Source: Rhodocollybia butyracea (Eukaryota; Basidiomycota; Agaricomycetes; Agaricales; Omphalotaceae). Taken from it: DNA of 64,000 nucleotides. The stretch covers positions 1 to 64,000 of the forward strand of contig JADNRY010000178.1 of the NCBI GenBank assembly GCA_015501585.1. Direction: 5' to 3'. This document shows, piece by piece, positions 46,723 to 59,659 of this stretch. The notes beneath the pieces are model-generated. The model was given only the letters and a program-made list of their open reading frames with translations. It made no database searches and was not told the DNA's origin. Made by a program: the position numbers and the translations under genes. Numbering within the stretch: the stretch's first letter is position 1; every line of letters starts with the position of its first letter.

Positions 46723-48998
46723 TGTAAGTCCCCCAGAATTGTAGCTACCTGTTTATTTCTTACGAGCTCAATGGTTACTTCTATCTAGAAGAACCAATAT
46801 ATTTTTTGTCAACACTTTACCTTCACCGATATTAGGCCAAAACCGGCCTAAGGTGTGTAACCATACATTTTGACACTTTGTACGTGTTATACAATGCAAT
46901 AAGAGAGTTATACGGAGCCCGAGCATGATAGCTGTTGCCGAGGCAAAGAACTTAACAATAATACTCAGCAGCCGTGAAGGTACGCCCACAAGCGTAGCCT
47001 AGAGCCAAGCTAGCGAGGATACCTGGGCTGCCCGGAATGTAACCTAGATGTCAATCTAGTTATACCCAAGAGTGTATACTCTCTAAACTACAGGACATCT
47101 CGAAGCGGGATAAGTACTAAGCCAACGCTTACTCGAGGGAAGGCATCCCTCGCACTAAGACCCCCAACAAGCTATGTTAAGATGTGGACTTTACAGTCCG
47201 TAACAATGGACCAGAACGATCCGAGGAAACCGTAGAGGTCTATTCGGGCACCGGTCGTAACCGTGAGGACGGTAGAAACATGCTTAGGGTCCTACGGAAA
47301 GCTACGCCGGGATAGCCTTGGCAAATCGAAACATTTGATCTTAGAAATCATACAGGAAGGTCTTATCCGTTAAAGCCACTATGGGAATCACTTGTACATA
47401 CTCAGCGCAGTTGCTCGAGATTATCATAAGTGGTGTCGTTGGAAAGCTAGATAACAGGCCTTCTCGAGAGAATGTTAATCACACTCAGGATGGACAGAAC
47501 TATCCGAGGAATAGAATGAAACTCACCCAAGGGAAACCGGGCGGCGAGTGATCATGAAGCGTAAAGGTACTCCTGACCCCGGAGAATTGTGGAGTAATGG
47601 AGAAACCTCGCTCGGATCAAAACACTCTAAAACTATGTTAATCCTCACGAAATCATATTTTACCTCTGATATATACCCAAGAATGGACTATTTCTTTATC
47701 AGTGTGTACCATATATAGGCTGGAGTTTCCTTTCCGAGCCAGATTCCTCTGTTCCACTCTCTTTCCGTCTCTCTCCGTATCTGTTTCATCTATTTTCGTA
47801 TTAAACTCTCTCTACTCAGTATATAAGCCAGATATATTTATTCAATAAGACAAGTTACTTGCCACCTCCCCTGTAGAGATTGGTTGTGTTCCTTCACCTT
47901 GAATTACTTGCCACCTCCCCTGTACAGATCTCATGTTCCTTCACCTCAAAGTTTCTTGCCCTCGACTTGACTGCTAAGACCAGTGCTCCGTAGAACATCC
48001 CCTTGGGACTAGTAGCGTGAGCCTCCTGACTTGGTTATCTTTAGAAAGTAATAAACTTCACGAAGTTACTTACCACCTCAGTGTTTGAGATTGGTTGTGG
48101 TTTCTTCACCTCAGAGGATCTTTCCCTCGATTTATATGTTAGGAAGTGAGCTCCGTAGAACTCCTCGGGACTAGTAGCTGACCTTCTCTACTTGATTACG
48201 AGTCGGTTGTTAGTTTCTTCACCTAGTAAGTAGCTGGTCACCTCTCTACATGTTCCCACGGAGAAGTGTTAGTTGCTTCACGAAGTTGTTAGCCAGTCTT
48301 GACGCTTTACCGCGGAGTGACTGATAGTTTCTTCAAGGAGTTTGATTTACTGTCATATTACTTGCTCGGCAGAATTTGGCCTGTAATAGAATTTCACAAA
48401 CTTCCTTTGGCCCACTTGAGAATCTGATCGAGTCTTGAGCGTGTGAGTTCCCTCGAACTCCAGATCAACCTTAAATCTAGTTGCTTCCTTAGAGGGACGG
48501 TTTCTAGTAAGGAATTATTCGGCTCCAGAGTGAGGGTTCCTTAGTCGACTTCCCTGTGAAGTTAGGCAAGCCACTAAGATTGTGGTAGAGTTCCTAGTGA
48601 TTAAGTTCACTCACAATATCGTAGCTTGGCCCAGAGTTTGGTCGAGGACTTTACGGCGTCACAGCAGCTAGTGCCAGAGTTTGCCTAGGGTTGTTGACAA
48701 ACCTCGAAGTTACTATTCTAGCTAGAGCCAGAGTTTGCCTAGGAGAATCTTAGTTTCATTGTATTTGGTTTTGGTTTTGATATATTTGTGTTTTGGTTTG
48801 GTTATATTGATTCGGACATCCCAGTTCCCTTGTACATATGTACACCCAGCTAGGCTTCCCTCGACTCAGTTCTAAGAGTTGTCTAAGCTTAGTTACCCAT
48901 GTTAATCAACGGTCTCAACCTGGAGCAACCGTTGCATACCTCGAACTATCAAACTTTCCCTCGGGGAATCTCTGACAACCCGCCCTCGCTCCCTTACA
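46723..48998 (+). mobile_element. candidate 5' LTR and leader of the gypsy element
   Basis: Proposed from context only. It begins TGTAAGTC and ends CCCTTACA, giving TG...CA ends as an inverted TGTAAG/CTTACA. It contains a TATATA box at about 47714, a long leader, and sits directly before gag. The 3' LTR is absent, so boundaries cannot be checked. Inside, degenerate repeats recur: the GTTACTTGCCACCTC...TTCACC unit at about 47866 and 48064, and GCCAGAGTTTGCCTAGG at about 48671 and 48728. Confidence 0.35.
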
Positions 48999-49129
48999 TA
49001 TCGATAGTCTGGTTAGGCACGGTAGTTTTTTGTTAGGTTGTTTTATTGCACCTTTCACACACCTACACATAAATACCCAAATACCGAACACCCACCACCA
49101 TACTAGGATTTATTACCCCACCTACACCT

Positions 49130-50140
49130 ATGTCCAAAGTCACCTTGGACCAACTCTGTGTGGTCCTCAGCCCCGAGGCCTTTGACTTATCGCCCCTTTG
49201 TTCACCAACCTCGCTCAGTGCCTTCAAGCCAGCAAAGGGCAGTAGAAGAACTTCGATGTGAGCAATTTCCACAGAACATCTCACTGAGACATTCGAAATG
49301 CTTTGTCTCACCTTACTCTTTCAGCTGCACCCACTCAGCCTGCTCCTTCTGGAACAGCTACCGCTCGAGCTCCTCTGTGCACTGAACTCCTACCTTCAAG
49401 GGTCTTCCTGCTGAGAACGTTAGTGCTTTTATTTCAATCTCCCAAGATTTATTAAAAGCTACTCACATCGCTCAGGAGGACTGGGGAGTCATCATAAGTG
49501 GATGCTTTCGTGAGCTGCTCAGACTTGGTACTTAGCCAAGAAGCAAAGAATGGAGATCAGCCCCTCAACTGGAACACTCTTCAACAGGCTCTCCAGCTCA
49601 GTTTGAACATCCTGCTTGAACTGATGAAATTCAAAACAGCTTGAACTGCTGCAACTACAAAGGTAATGTCTCTGAGTTCATTCCATGTTTTCAGAAGCTT
49701 GAAATGCAACTTCACCTACAGACATGACCTTTGGAGATCATAAGTTCAACTTCTTTCGAAGTCTCCCCCCAGAGCTATGCTTCCATATTTCTAACTCAAA
49801 CCCATCTTTGATGGCTGATGTTTATGAAGCAGCACGGGTATATGAGCGTTACAAACATACTTCAGGGAGTAACTCAAACTCCCATACCTTGGATCCTCGA
49901 CTTTGTAACCAAAATAACGGCAATGGATCTTCATCCAGCAATGGGAACTCCTCGTCCTCAATGTTCCCATCCTCAGCTGCATCCACACCCCCGCTCCTAT
50001 GGATCTCAATGCATTCTCAACTACTCCTTCTCATCTGGACAAGTCTAGGTTGCAGTGCTTCAACTGTAACCGACTTGTCACTTCTCCAAGGACTGTTGAA
50101 TGCTGTGCAAGAGGACCCAGCAATCTTTGAACCTACCTAA
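49130..50140 (+). pseudogene. gypsy gag remnant
   Basis: Starts MSKVTLDQLCVVLSPEAF. A zinc-knuckle trace (LQCFNCNRL) is at about 50052, but the frame breaks before the His and final Cys of the usual Cx2Cx4Hx4C. Several stops and slips occur. Capsid assembly would not be possible. Confidence 0.55.
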
Positions 50141-50479
50141 CAGACCACAACAATCTATGTTCCATATTGTGGACCCAGATCCCCTCCATCCAGGATGTAT
50201 GCATGTTGTTGGACAACCTTCTGCGAGATCTCAGCGAGCTCCTACTCTTCTCAGTTGAGCAGCAAATCACTTTGACAACCCAAAAAAGAAGGTTCACCAG
50301 AAAGATGTTGACCAGTTCTTGGCCAACATGGAAACTCAATTAGTCTCAAAAGCTGAACTTGATGACACTCCACTTTCTGCTAACTTCTTCACTACTGACC
50401 TTGAAGGTATCCAGATCTTACCTTACCAATTTATTCAGCCACTTTCGGACGGCCTAAGCATTTCAAACCTGCATCAATG

Positions 50480-53400
50480 AAGAGGTCCATATCATCGCCA
50501 ACACTGGAGCTCGGGACAACTACATCCATAGTGACATTGTTAAGTATATCGGTGCTGATTACTTCAGTCTAGGAGTCCTTGAGAAATTGCTGGCGCGGGT
50601 TGGACATTCATCAAAGGTTTTGCACAGTTCACCTTGAAGATAGGTCCTATCGAAGAGACTGTACTTGCTTGGGTTCTCGAGCAAGAGACTGGTTTCCAAT
50701 ATGATCTTCTTCTTGGTTGGATGTTCCTTGCTAAACATAATGTTTTCTACTGGAATGATTCAACACTCAACATCCTCTTGCCAAAGACTAAGTCACCTCA
50801 AGGTCCAGGCAATACCAAATTCTCTTCCAGTTCAAGATGTCTACATGGCCAAGATCAGCGAAGGTTATACCAAACTTCCTCATGAATCATATACTTACAC
50901 CAATGATCCAGGAATTGCCTCTATCACTGAAGTTGAGAACAAAGATGAATCTCCGGGTATCCCTCCATCTTCTGGCTCTGAGACTCCTTCACTTACTACC
51001 GATAATTCATCCACAGATACTTCAACTCCTAGTATCGACACTCTTAAAATTGATTCTGACACCATGCAGGGGCTTCCTTCAGTCAGAAACTCAAAACAAA
51101 AGTCATGAAAATCTTTCCAAAGATGTTTCGGAAGACAGTAGGTTACCCTCCAGCTCAACGTTGGGTCCACCACATTGACACCGGTAATGCGCAGCCTTTT
51201 AAAATTTGCAGTCGACCCCATTCTCCCTGCAAAAACCTGGAGATCCAGAAGTTTGTTGAAGATGCTCTTGAACAACAAGTTATCAAGCCATTGGACTCAC
51301 CTTGGTCTTTGCCCTTGCTCTTGATCCCCAAAAAGAACGGTATGCTTTGTCCTTGCATAGATCTGTGTCCTTGAACAATCTAAGAGAAAAAATGCTTATC
51401 CTCTTCCCCAAATCAATGAATGTTATGTTTACCTCAAAAACGCAACTATTTTCACCACTCTTGATCTTAAATCTGGCTACTGGCAAGTTCAAATGCCAAT
51501 GAAGACCGTCCCAAAACTGCTATCACTTGCAGGTATGGTCATTTTCAGTTTCGTGTAATGGCCTTTGGACTGACTGGAGCTCCGCTACATTTCAAAGTAT
51601 GATGAATGACATTCTCCACCGGTATATTGACAAGTTCGTAATGGTATACCTTGATGACATTGTGATTTATTCTAGCTCTCCGGAGGAAACATGAATCTAC
51701 TCACTGCTCTGGCGGAGGAAGACCTCGTTCTCAACCTTGACAAGTGTACCTGGGCGCAATCAGAACTCCTGTACCTCGGTCATCTTGTATCTGGCAATGG
51801 TATTCAGGTCAATCCTGATAAAGTGCGGGCGGTACTCGAATGGCCCATACCTTCGAATATCACTCAACTTCGCGGGTTCTTGAATCTTGCTGGCTACTAC
51901 CGACGTTTCGTACGTGGATTCGCTAATCAAGCTCTACCACTCACTAACCTTCTCCTCGGTGCTCCAAAGAAGGGTTCTGTGATCACTTGGTTGCCCAAAT
52001 GCACTACTGCATTCGAATCCTTGAAACGCTCTCTTATGAATGCTCACATCCTGATCCATCCAACTCCTTGGAGGGTCTTTGTCATTGACACCGATGCTTT
52101 GGGCTTCTGTCTCGGAGCTGTTCTTCAACAAGCATTGACTCCATTCAAGGATCTTGACGAAGGGAGGATGAGAGTAAGTCCCCTAACCGCTTTGACTTCA
52201 AAGAAAAAGACTTACGGCCAATAGCTTTTGAGTCATGAAAAATGTCACCAACTGAACAGCGATACTCAGCACAGGAACGGGAAATGTTAGCTGTAGTTCA
52301 CGCATTGAAGAAATGGCGAGCATTTATTGAAGGTTCTCCTATCGTGGTACGTACAGATCATGAATTGTTGAAGTATTTCCACACTCAAAAACATCTCAGT
52401 CGTCGCCTTGCCCGCTTCAATGATGATATTGCCCACTTCGACGTCAAGATCTTGTACCGCCCCGGTTTTTGCACAAGTCGCTGCTGATGCTCTGTCTCAT
52501 CGAGAAGATCATCCAGATGTTCCGGACATCGAGTATCAGCCGCTCTTTGCTATTGAAGTCAATCCCGAATGTCATTCAGCAATATTCGACATCTTGGAAC
52601 AAAGAAGAATCACCTTACTATTTGGAAAGGAAGTTGCAGTTGCGAACAGCGGAGGGGGAAATTATTTGGTGAGTAACAAACGCCTGTACCGAGACATCAG
52701 CCCAGCTGAAGCAACGGAACCACAGATTGTCCTTGTACCCACCTCGGTTGCTGAAGCTCTCGGAATCATTCGTAGTCTTCACGTTGACTTGGGGCACTTG
52801 GGAATCAATGCGGTTGCTGATTGTCTGCGAACTCGAGTCTGGATGCCATATTCGCAGGAGATGGTAGAATATACGGTACGTACCTGCGACCAGTGCCAGT
52901 TCACCAAGCGAGACGCCATTCCTTCACAGCCGATATTTCCTCTTCCTCGAGTTGGCGCGGGCGATGTATGGTCCTTTGACTTCATTGGACCATTGCTAAA
53001 ACAAAAAAAGGAAGTCAATACCTCCTCACCTCGATGGACATGGGCACAGACTTCACCTTCGCCATTGCACTTCCTCAACGTTCCGCCAACACAGTTATCC
53101 AACTGCTCGTCAAGTTATATCTTTGTTCGGGAAGCCAAGGGCAATCCTAACCGACAACGGTGAGGAATTCATGTCTTATGCTCTTCAGAATCTCTTACAA
53201 AGACTTACCATCGAACACCTACACACCTCGCCATACCATCCTCAAACTAACGGCTGCCTCGAAAAATTCAACGATACTCTAGTTCAAATCTTAGGTCGGT
53301 TCTGTGCTCCTGGCAATCAGAACGAGTGGGACGAGTACGTACCGGATGCTCTCCTTGCTCACCGCGCTCACAAAAATCCTAGCACTGGAGTATCTCCCGG

Positions 53401-53881
53401 GCGTATGCTCTATGGCTTCGAGCCTCGTCTTCCTGGTGATTCCGTCTTCGGTACTCTTTGGATTCCTCTTACCGACGCGGAAATTGCTACGCTTCAAGAA
53501 CGACGGCTCGAACACATCCAAAATCTTGAGCAATATCGAGAAGAAGCCAACCCGAAAGTGTTGGAACAACTGGACACGGAAGCGGCAAAGCGAGAGGCAG
53601 AGTACAAGGAAAGAGGGCTTGGAATTGGAGACCTGGTCCTGAGGAAGAATGAACGTCAGTCCAAGATTCATCCTCGCTGGGATGGACCTTTTATTATTCG
53701 TGATGTATCCAATAAAAATACTTACCAGCTCATGACTAGGAACGGATACGTTCTTCGTCACCTCTACAACGGCCTCAGGCTCCGACCCTACCACTCAAAG
53801 GACCGCTCAGACTTTCCTGATCCTTCCCTCTGGTACGCCTCTGCTGACCTTCAACGACGGGATGCTAAAGAAACTGCATGA
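50480..53881 (+). pseudogene. gypsy pol remnant (protease, RT, RNase H, integrase)
   Basis: The protease active site reads IIANTGA near 50490, with Asn where gypsy proteases have Asp. The RT has the YLDD catalytic box at about 51649-51660 and LNLDKCTWAQSELLYLGH. RNase H shows REMLAVVHALKKWRAFIEG and RTDHELLKYF (52280-52380). Integrase has the H/H/C/C finger ending RTCDQCQFTK (about 52900), DFIGPL, LTDNGEEF and PQTNGCLEKFN (the D, D and E residues), then a GPY/F-like tail (DGPFIIRD) and stop at 53881. There is no chromodomain. Multiple stops and shifts between 50600 and 52500 make it non-functional. Confidence 0.85.
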
Positions 53882-54850
53882 TGTCTGGATCAAGATGCTC
53901 GTCAACCGACTGACGACAATGGCTACTATCAACTTACTTATCCAGGGGAGTTTTAGATTGGGATGAGACATTTGGTAGAGCAGAGGATGATACATGGAGA
54001 AGGGATTTTAAGGTGCGTGAGCGTTGCCCTATTCATCTCTGTTGAATTGTCCTGATTTCGATTATCGCACCAGCTCTTGTAGTGATTCTTGAGACGCTCC
54101 GGAAGCTACAAAAAATCGGAGTTGATATTCCATCCAGCTACATAAAAAGTCAATTACGCACCTTATAAAATACCCTCTTCCTGGCATTGCAATACTGAAT
54201 CCATTGGTTTGCAACTGTAATCCAGTTAGGCTGTGTTGACTTTGTGAATCTCCATGTGGTTGCTTGACAAGGACTCGCCATATAGCAAACTCCTCAGAGG
54301 TATGGAGAGGAAGTATGGCCATCCGTGTACCTTGACGTTTTGCAAGCTCGTAATGCTTGATACCTGCATCAACGGCAAAACCAAAGTGATACGGCAGCAT
54401 ACCCAACTTCCGTTGTACAGAGAGTGAGAGTGAGAGAATCCCAAATGATTCTGAGGAGCGCTCATAGTCATTACCGTTGACCCAGCCCACAACTGGCGGC
54501 TTCAGAGGATGTTTGAACGCATGCTCTGCTCGGTCAATGAGGGATGCGAGTCGGTTACGGTTCCAGATATCATAAGAACCAGGTACTGATCTTTTGTTGC
54601 GGTTTTTATCGCCAACCTGGAAAGTATTTTGTTGTTAGTTATCCTTTCCCAATAATAATCTGCAACTTACAGTCAAATTATGCGTCAAACAGTAATCCCT
54701 GATGAGATTCACTGCAAATCATGGTGAAGCATTATATGACCGCTTGGCAATATTCTGATGAACACCACCCTCAACGTTGTTCGTTCCCCGCAGACAACTG
54801 TATAGTGCCAGTCCATTTGAGTCAACACCGTTGTTGCGGTATAGAACAGC

Positions 54851-56145
54851 CTGATACCGGATCTACATTTTTTAATCATGGGCGGACTTGTCCAACGTAG
54901 TTTAAACAGGTTTAATTATTTTGTTTACCATTCAAAAATAATTAAACTGAAGAAATCGACCACTTTAAACAAGTATTGGTTCAAAAATTCTAATCGGAGT
55001 ATATTAAACCAACCAGCAACCAGAATAAACAAGGATTCTAAACAACGACTTTAAAACGAAGACTGTTATTTAAAACAACCCGATAAACACAGGATCACGG
55101 AATCTACATGGGTGTATGCCGTTTCGTGTATGGGAGCACTTTTGGCCTCATACGTTGTGCGGCCGAGGGAGTCGACACTGTAATCATAGAGTCAATATCA
55201 TGTCGTCGTTTAAATGTATAAATCAAAGTGTACCTTGTAGTTCTGTGGTAGCTGTTGACTCTGGAGACCGAGCGTAGCATGCTGCCTTACAATGAAGTCA
55301 GTGAGACCGTGTTGATGTATGGGGGAGCAGTGGACGTGGTGGCAAGGTGGTGGTCGACGAAAAAGAAGCGAACTTGAAGGCCTGACCACCTGCATCAGGT
55401 AATTGGCCATGAAACAATAGGCCCAAGCCTGCAGGTGACAAGAGTTAAAAAGACACATGATTGTCGATTGGCCATCGAACAATAGGCTGGAGATATAATA
55501 AGATATGATATGATTACCAGTCATGTGTTAGTGACCCCCGGCCTTACTATCAACTTATTGTTAATGATCGTCGACCGCCTAACGCAAACATTCCCTTCTT
55601 TTTTCCCAACCACCACCACCAACACCACTATTTTGAGTTCATCGACCGTATTTGCTGTGAGATTATGTGCCTGCTAGCCTAAACTCATGAGTCAAACTTC
55701 GTGATAAGGTATGATAATTTGGTTCTCTTACTAGCTTCCGCTACTATTTCAGAGCAACACTCCAAGCAGCGATCAGTCTACACTATCTCCCGGTACTACA
55801 TCTGGTGCACCCACTGTGCGCGTTTAACCTGTCTTAAGAAACAATCCAAGTGCCTTTGATTAAACACTTTGTTTAAATGTGAAGTTTAGTACGTTCGAAA
55901 ACACAGAGTACTAATGTTTAAAGTCGTTGTTTAATTTGCTGATTTAGATACCTATTTAACATATGTACAAAGCTGTAAGCTATCCAGGTATGTATGTATG
56001 TAGGTAGGTAGGTAGGTAGGTAGGTAGGTCTAACCAGCGCGGCAGGAGAATGACTTCAATAGTTTGTTTAAAATGAAGTTTTAAACTTGTTCAAATAACA
56101 CTGGACATGGCCGCCTATGATTAAAAAACATAGATCCGGATTCTT
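54851..56145. mobile_element. 1.3 kb inverted-repeat element nested in a gene relic
   Basis: Flanked by GAACAGC at 54844-54850 and 56146-56152 (7-bp direct repeat). Terminal inverted repeats of at least 45 bp are imperfect: CCGGATCTACATTTTTTAAT at about 54857 pairs with the complement at about 56135. The outermost six bases do not match. Subterminal AAACAACGACTTTAAA blocks (about 55040 and 55920) are also inverted. It has no coding frame. Removing it joins the interrupted gene (54062-56480) in frame. Confidence 0.7.
55987..56029. repeat. tetranucleotide microsatellite (TATG)n(TAGG)n
   Basis: About three TATG units followed by about eight TAGG units inside the nested element. Confidence 0.9.
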
Positions 56146-56480
56146 GAACAGCTCCGAGTGGATCAGAATAGTATCCGACCCGGATATTCTCAGAAATCCG
56201 TTTCGAAGCCTCCCAGGATGTATTGTTGAATAGAGGCTGCCCCAAAGCAGTATATAACAGAGGTCCGTACTTCCGGAGAACCGCTAATACTTGTGGCAGC
56301 AAAACCGATGGGCTTGGAACATACCGCCGCACACGCTGCCAGACCCAGTCAGAGTGGTATAGGACCTTTTGATCAAAAGATATGCCTTCCTTTAGAAGGT
56401 ACTAGCTGCATACGGAGGCAGCGAACATGTGCTCGCCAGCCCCGTATATTTCTAGTTTCAGCGGCTCGACGGTGTGTATG

Positions 56481-57285
56481 CTTTATTTCTTTAGATGCAT
56501 CTAGTTGATTATTTGTTACAGCCGGAAGGCATGAAGAAGGTAATCGGGGTATTTGGAGCCGTGTTGAGAAAATTCATGCAGGCTTCGTGATGTCGATGAA
56601 CTGTTGGCTATGATTTTTTTCTACTGGAGGATGTATCAAAAGTAAATCGGAATACTGTATAACAAGATAAAAAGTGGAATATTATCATTGTCAATTAATC
56701 TGGATCCTCCAGCTCGATGTACAAAACCTGACGTCCCTAATATTCGTGGCTCCATTTTAGTCTCTCTTCAAGACCTTCCCCTCCTTGGCTGTGGCTGTGG
56801 CACTGGTTGAACAGATTGCTTCGGTGCAGTGGATGTCGCCGAAGATGATGTATTAGTTGAGGTGGCGCCCTGGACATTCTGCAAGTTGGTAACTTGGATG
56901 AACTCGTTGAATTACTAGTGCTAGTCCTAGTCCTAGTATTAGCACTAGTAATGGTATGTGAGGTCTTATGCCTCGGGTCGTGCGGAAGCAGGGAACTGCG
57001 ACGCAAAGACAAAAGCTGGCCAAAGTCGCCGTTTGCAGGATTCCTTCCCGTTCGAACTCTCCAAATCCGCATCCATTAATCAGATTATATCCCTCCTGGA
57101 GCTCTCGAGAAGTGCAATATCATAGATGGACATGATGGATTTCAAGAGCTACATGTTCTAAACACAGAAAGTAGCACATCTTAAGCTGGTATGCTAAGAA
57201 GCATAAGAACTTCATACAGACCGTAATCAAAAAAGTATTCATAGTATAAATAACATCCTATTACAGTCTAATAATCTCAGTACAC
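56481..57285. other. no gene supported
   Basis: Contains a degenerate CTAGT-rich stretch (56919-56955) encoding a low-complexity frame on the minus strand. No domain seen. Confidence 0.4.
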
Positions 57286-59600
57286 TCAATACACCCTCTT
57301 GGATTCTGAGTTGGCGGGGAAACCGGTCGATGCTGAACCAATAGAACTCGGGGAGGCTAAGTCGTTGGCCTCACTGAGAATCCTCGAGTATTTGCACATG
57401 TACCCGAGGTCAAACAAGAAGACCTTGTATGGAGTGCTTCATGCTGTCTTCAGCCCACCACATTCACCTGCAGAGACAGGATAACTGCAATTGGATGTTC
57501 CACGGGCGGCTTCCTGAATCCATAAAACCACTCCTTGTCTCTTGGAAGCATTGGTGGAAAGCGAGACTTTCGCTTGACGGATAAGTCACCGACCAGGTGA
57601 TCGTGGAAGCAAGGTTTTTCGAAAGTTGTTCCTGGGTCCAACAATCCGCGGAAGAACGGAAAAGGATCGAATCGTTTCTGGACCCACTAGTCCCGCCTAG
57701 GGAAGACGGTACCATAAAGAAGTGGGTGAATAGACGGTGCGGTCCTCTCCTCGTTGAAGCCACGAAGCTCGACAAAGAGGGCGCTGACGCAGCGGACGAC
57801 GTCCTGAGTCCTTCTAGTCCCATGGGTCAAGGCAGAGGACGAATTGGAGCTGCGCTGGTCGACGGAATGGAGGTGAAGAAGTGGAATTTTGATGATGGAT
57901 AACCATCGAGTCGGATGTGTCCGTTGGGAAAGTTGGAATTTCGGAAGGTGGCTCCGGGAGAGTGCGTCGTTGATCGTCCCTGAGACTACTCTATCCAAAT
58001 TGGTTAGTATCTTGCACTGTCACCACAAAAGAAACACGCACGTTCTCTTTGTAGAACCGCTGGATCAACAGACAATACGGCCCACTGCCTTCTCAACACA
58101 CAGCTCATATTCCGACGTATCATGAACATTCAAAATTGCTTTGATACCCGCGGCAAAAACAAGAGTGTTTCGGGGGCATCAGTGGGTGCGGAACCTTTGG
58201 TGGCGGAGAAAACAGCGGATGTCATTTTCCTGAAGCCGTTGTATTTGACACCGCTGTCCAGTGGAAACTTGGCGCAAAAGTGAACCAGGCCGTGGGTCTA
58301 TCACTATGCGGAGTCGAGGGGATACAAGAAGGTGACGATGATAAGTTGGATGTATATATTGAAATGCGCGGCCATTGAAATTCCAAAGATGAAATCGGGA
58401 CTGTTGTCCTACCATGGACGCCATAGGCTGGCTCGACGCTGTAATCCTTAGAGTCAACAGTTGTAATTTCATCCAGTCCACCCAGTTTATCGATACTCGG
58501 AACTTCCAAGTTGAACGCGTGGTATCTGGAGAATGACTTCGAGGATATGTTCATAGAGAAAGTGACGGAGAGGTGACAAGCCTGGTGATGCAGTTTCACA
58601 GAGGAAAGAGAGGCGAAAGAGTGCGAATCACTTGAAGCTGACTGAGGACAGTGTCAATGGGGTATCGCTAAACGGTATTCGTGGCGAGGACACTGTGGCG
58701 CTCGCTACCCGACTGTTGCCCGTGAAGTTCATTCATAGAAAGATTGGTCAAGGACATTATGCTCTTGTCCGGCCAGAAGACGAAAATCCTGCGGTATTCC
58801 CATACCGTACCATCTGCAATACTTTCGCCCGATTTTCTAGTTAACAACGTCACTATAAAAAAGGAACGAAGTAGCAGTAGGATAAACTTACGAACAGCCT
58901 GTCCTTGATATTCCCATCCCGCTCCTAAGTCTTCTGCCGTTCTGGAGTCACGAAGCCATACACTAGTCCAGCGGTTGTTGTAGAAGCTATTAGCATCTGG
59001 ACAGTGGAACCTTATATGATCAAAACAAAAAAGTGTGACAATAAAGGTACAACTCACTCGCGTGGACCAGCTTGCGTTCCTACAGCTTTTGGTGGTGCAT
59101 GTGCGTGCATCTGGCTGGCCGTCAGATCGAGACTTTACCATATAATTGGAATATTGAAGCTTTGAGCTATGTGCAAAAACGTTAAACATGTACCGAAAAC
59201 TCTTCAGCTGCTCACCGTCAATTTCAACTCATCAGTATCCTGCATTTTGATTTTGATGGAAGAAATTTAAGGTCCTTCCACGGATTGGCAGAATACTTTT
59301 GAAACGAGACTTGACACCATTAATATCGCTGGAAAAGACACCACCGAAACTGAGAGAAAAACGGAAATCCAAAAAGATACGTCGCAGTAGAGCTGGCAGT
59401 GGGAGACGGTGATGGTGTACATCGATCATCGTTTCGCCCACAGTCGGTTGTTCGGGTAGAGAAGTGCTCGAACGTTGTAGTTTATCGGAGAACTCTGTGA
59501 TAGGCGCTCGTTTTCGCCGTTCCAAATCGTGGATAGGGAATTCTCTATACTGCTTTCCCAATCGAATTCAATCCTAGTTTACTCGATAACCAGGTCCGAC
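57286..59600 (-). CDS. candidate minus-strand gene, unknown, poorly resolved
   Basis: Several segments look coding: near 59550 FDWESSIENSLSTIWNGENE, hydrophobic stretches near 59300, EVPSIDKLGGLDEITTVDSK at 58460-58510, NVHDTSEYELCVEKAVGRIV near 58100, and FHDHLVGDLSVKRKSRFPPM with DKEWFYGFRKPPVEHP near 57500-57610, then after an intron a C-terminus ending SSIGSASTGFPANSESKRVY at 57286. I cannot join them into one frame, so the gene may be degraded or affected by indels. No family is recognised. Treat the limits as the outermost hints of coding sequence. Confidence 0.3.
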
Positions 59601-59659
59601 ACCTATAGAGCTCATTCTTGCGCCGCGATCTCCAACGTTTGAAGCTTTGAAGCTTTGCC

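Larger units (their letters stand above)
48999..53990 (+). mobile_element. Ty3/gypsy retrotransposon internal region, degenerate
   Basis: Order: gag, protease, reverse transcriptase, RNase H, integrase, the gypsy order. It is frame-broken throughout and has no 3' LTR in the window, so it is a dead, 3'-truncated copy. Similarity ends near 53990, where unrelated sequence begins. Confidence 0.85.
54062..56480 (-). pseudogene. transposon-associated Agaricomycete gene, split by a nested insertion
   Basis: On the minus strand the 5' part (56081-56332) reads VRRYVPSPSVLLPQVLAVLR, KYGPLLYTALGQPLFNNTSW and RVGYYSDPLGAV. The 3' part (below 54850) resumes as LYRNNGVDSNGLALYSCLRG, TNNVEGGVHQNIAKR, then after an intron GDKNRNKRSVPGSYDIWNRN and WVNGNDYERSSESFGI. 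The two halves meet exactly at the 7-bp direct repeats flanking the element at 54851-56145. I recall a large group of mushroom proteins, often near transposons, with this layout, but I cannot name the superfamily with confidence. It has stops and slips, so a relic. Confidence 0.55.
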
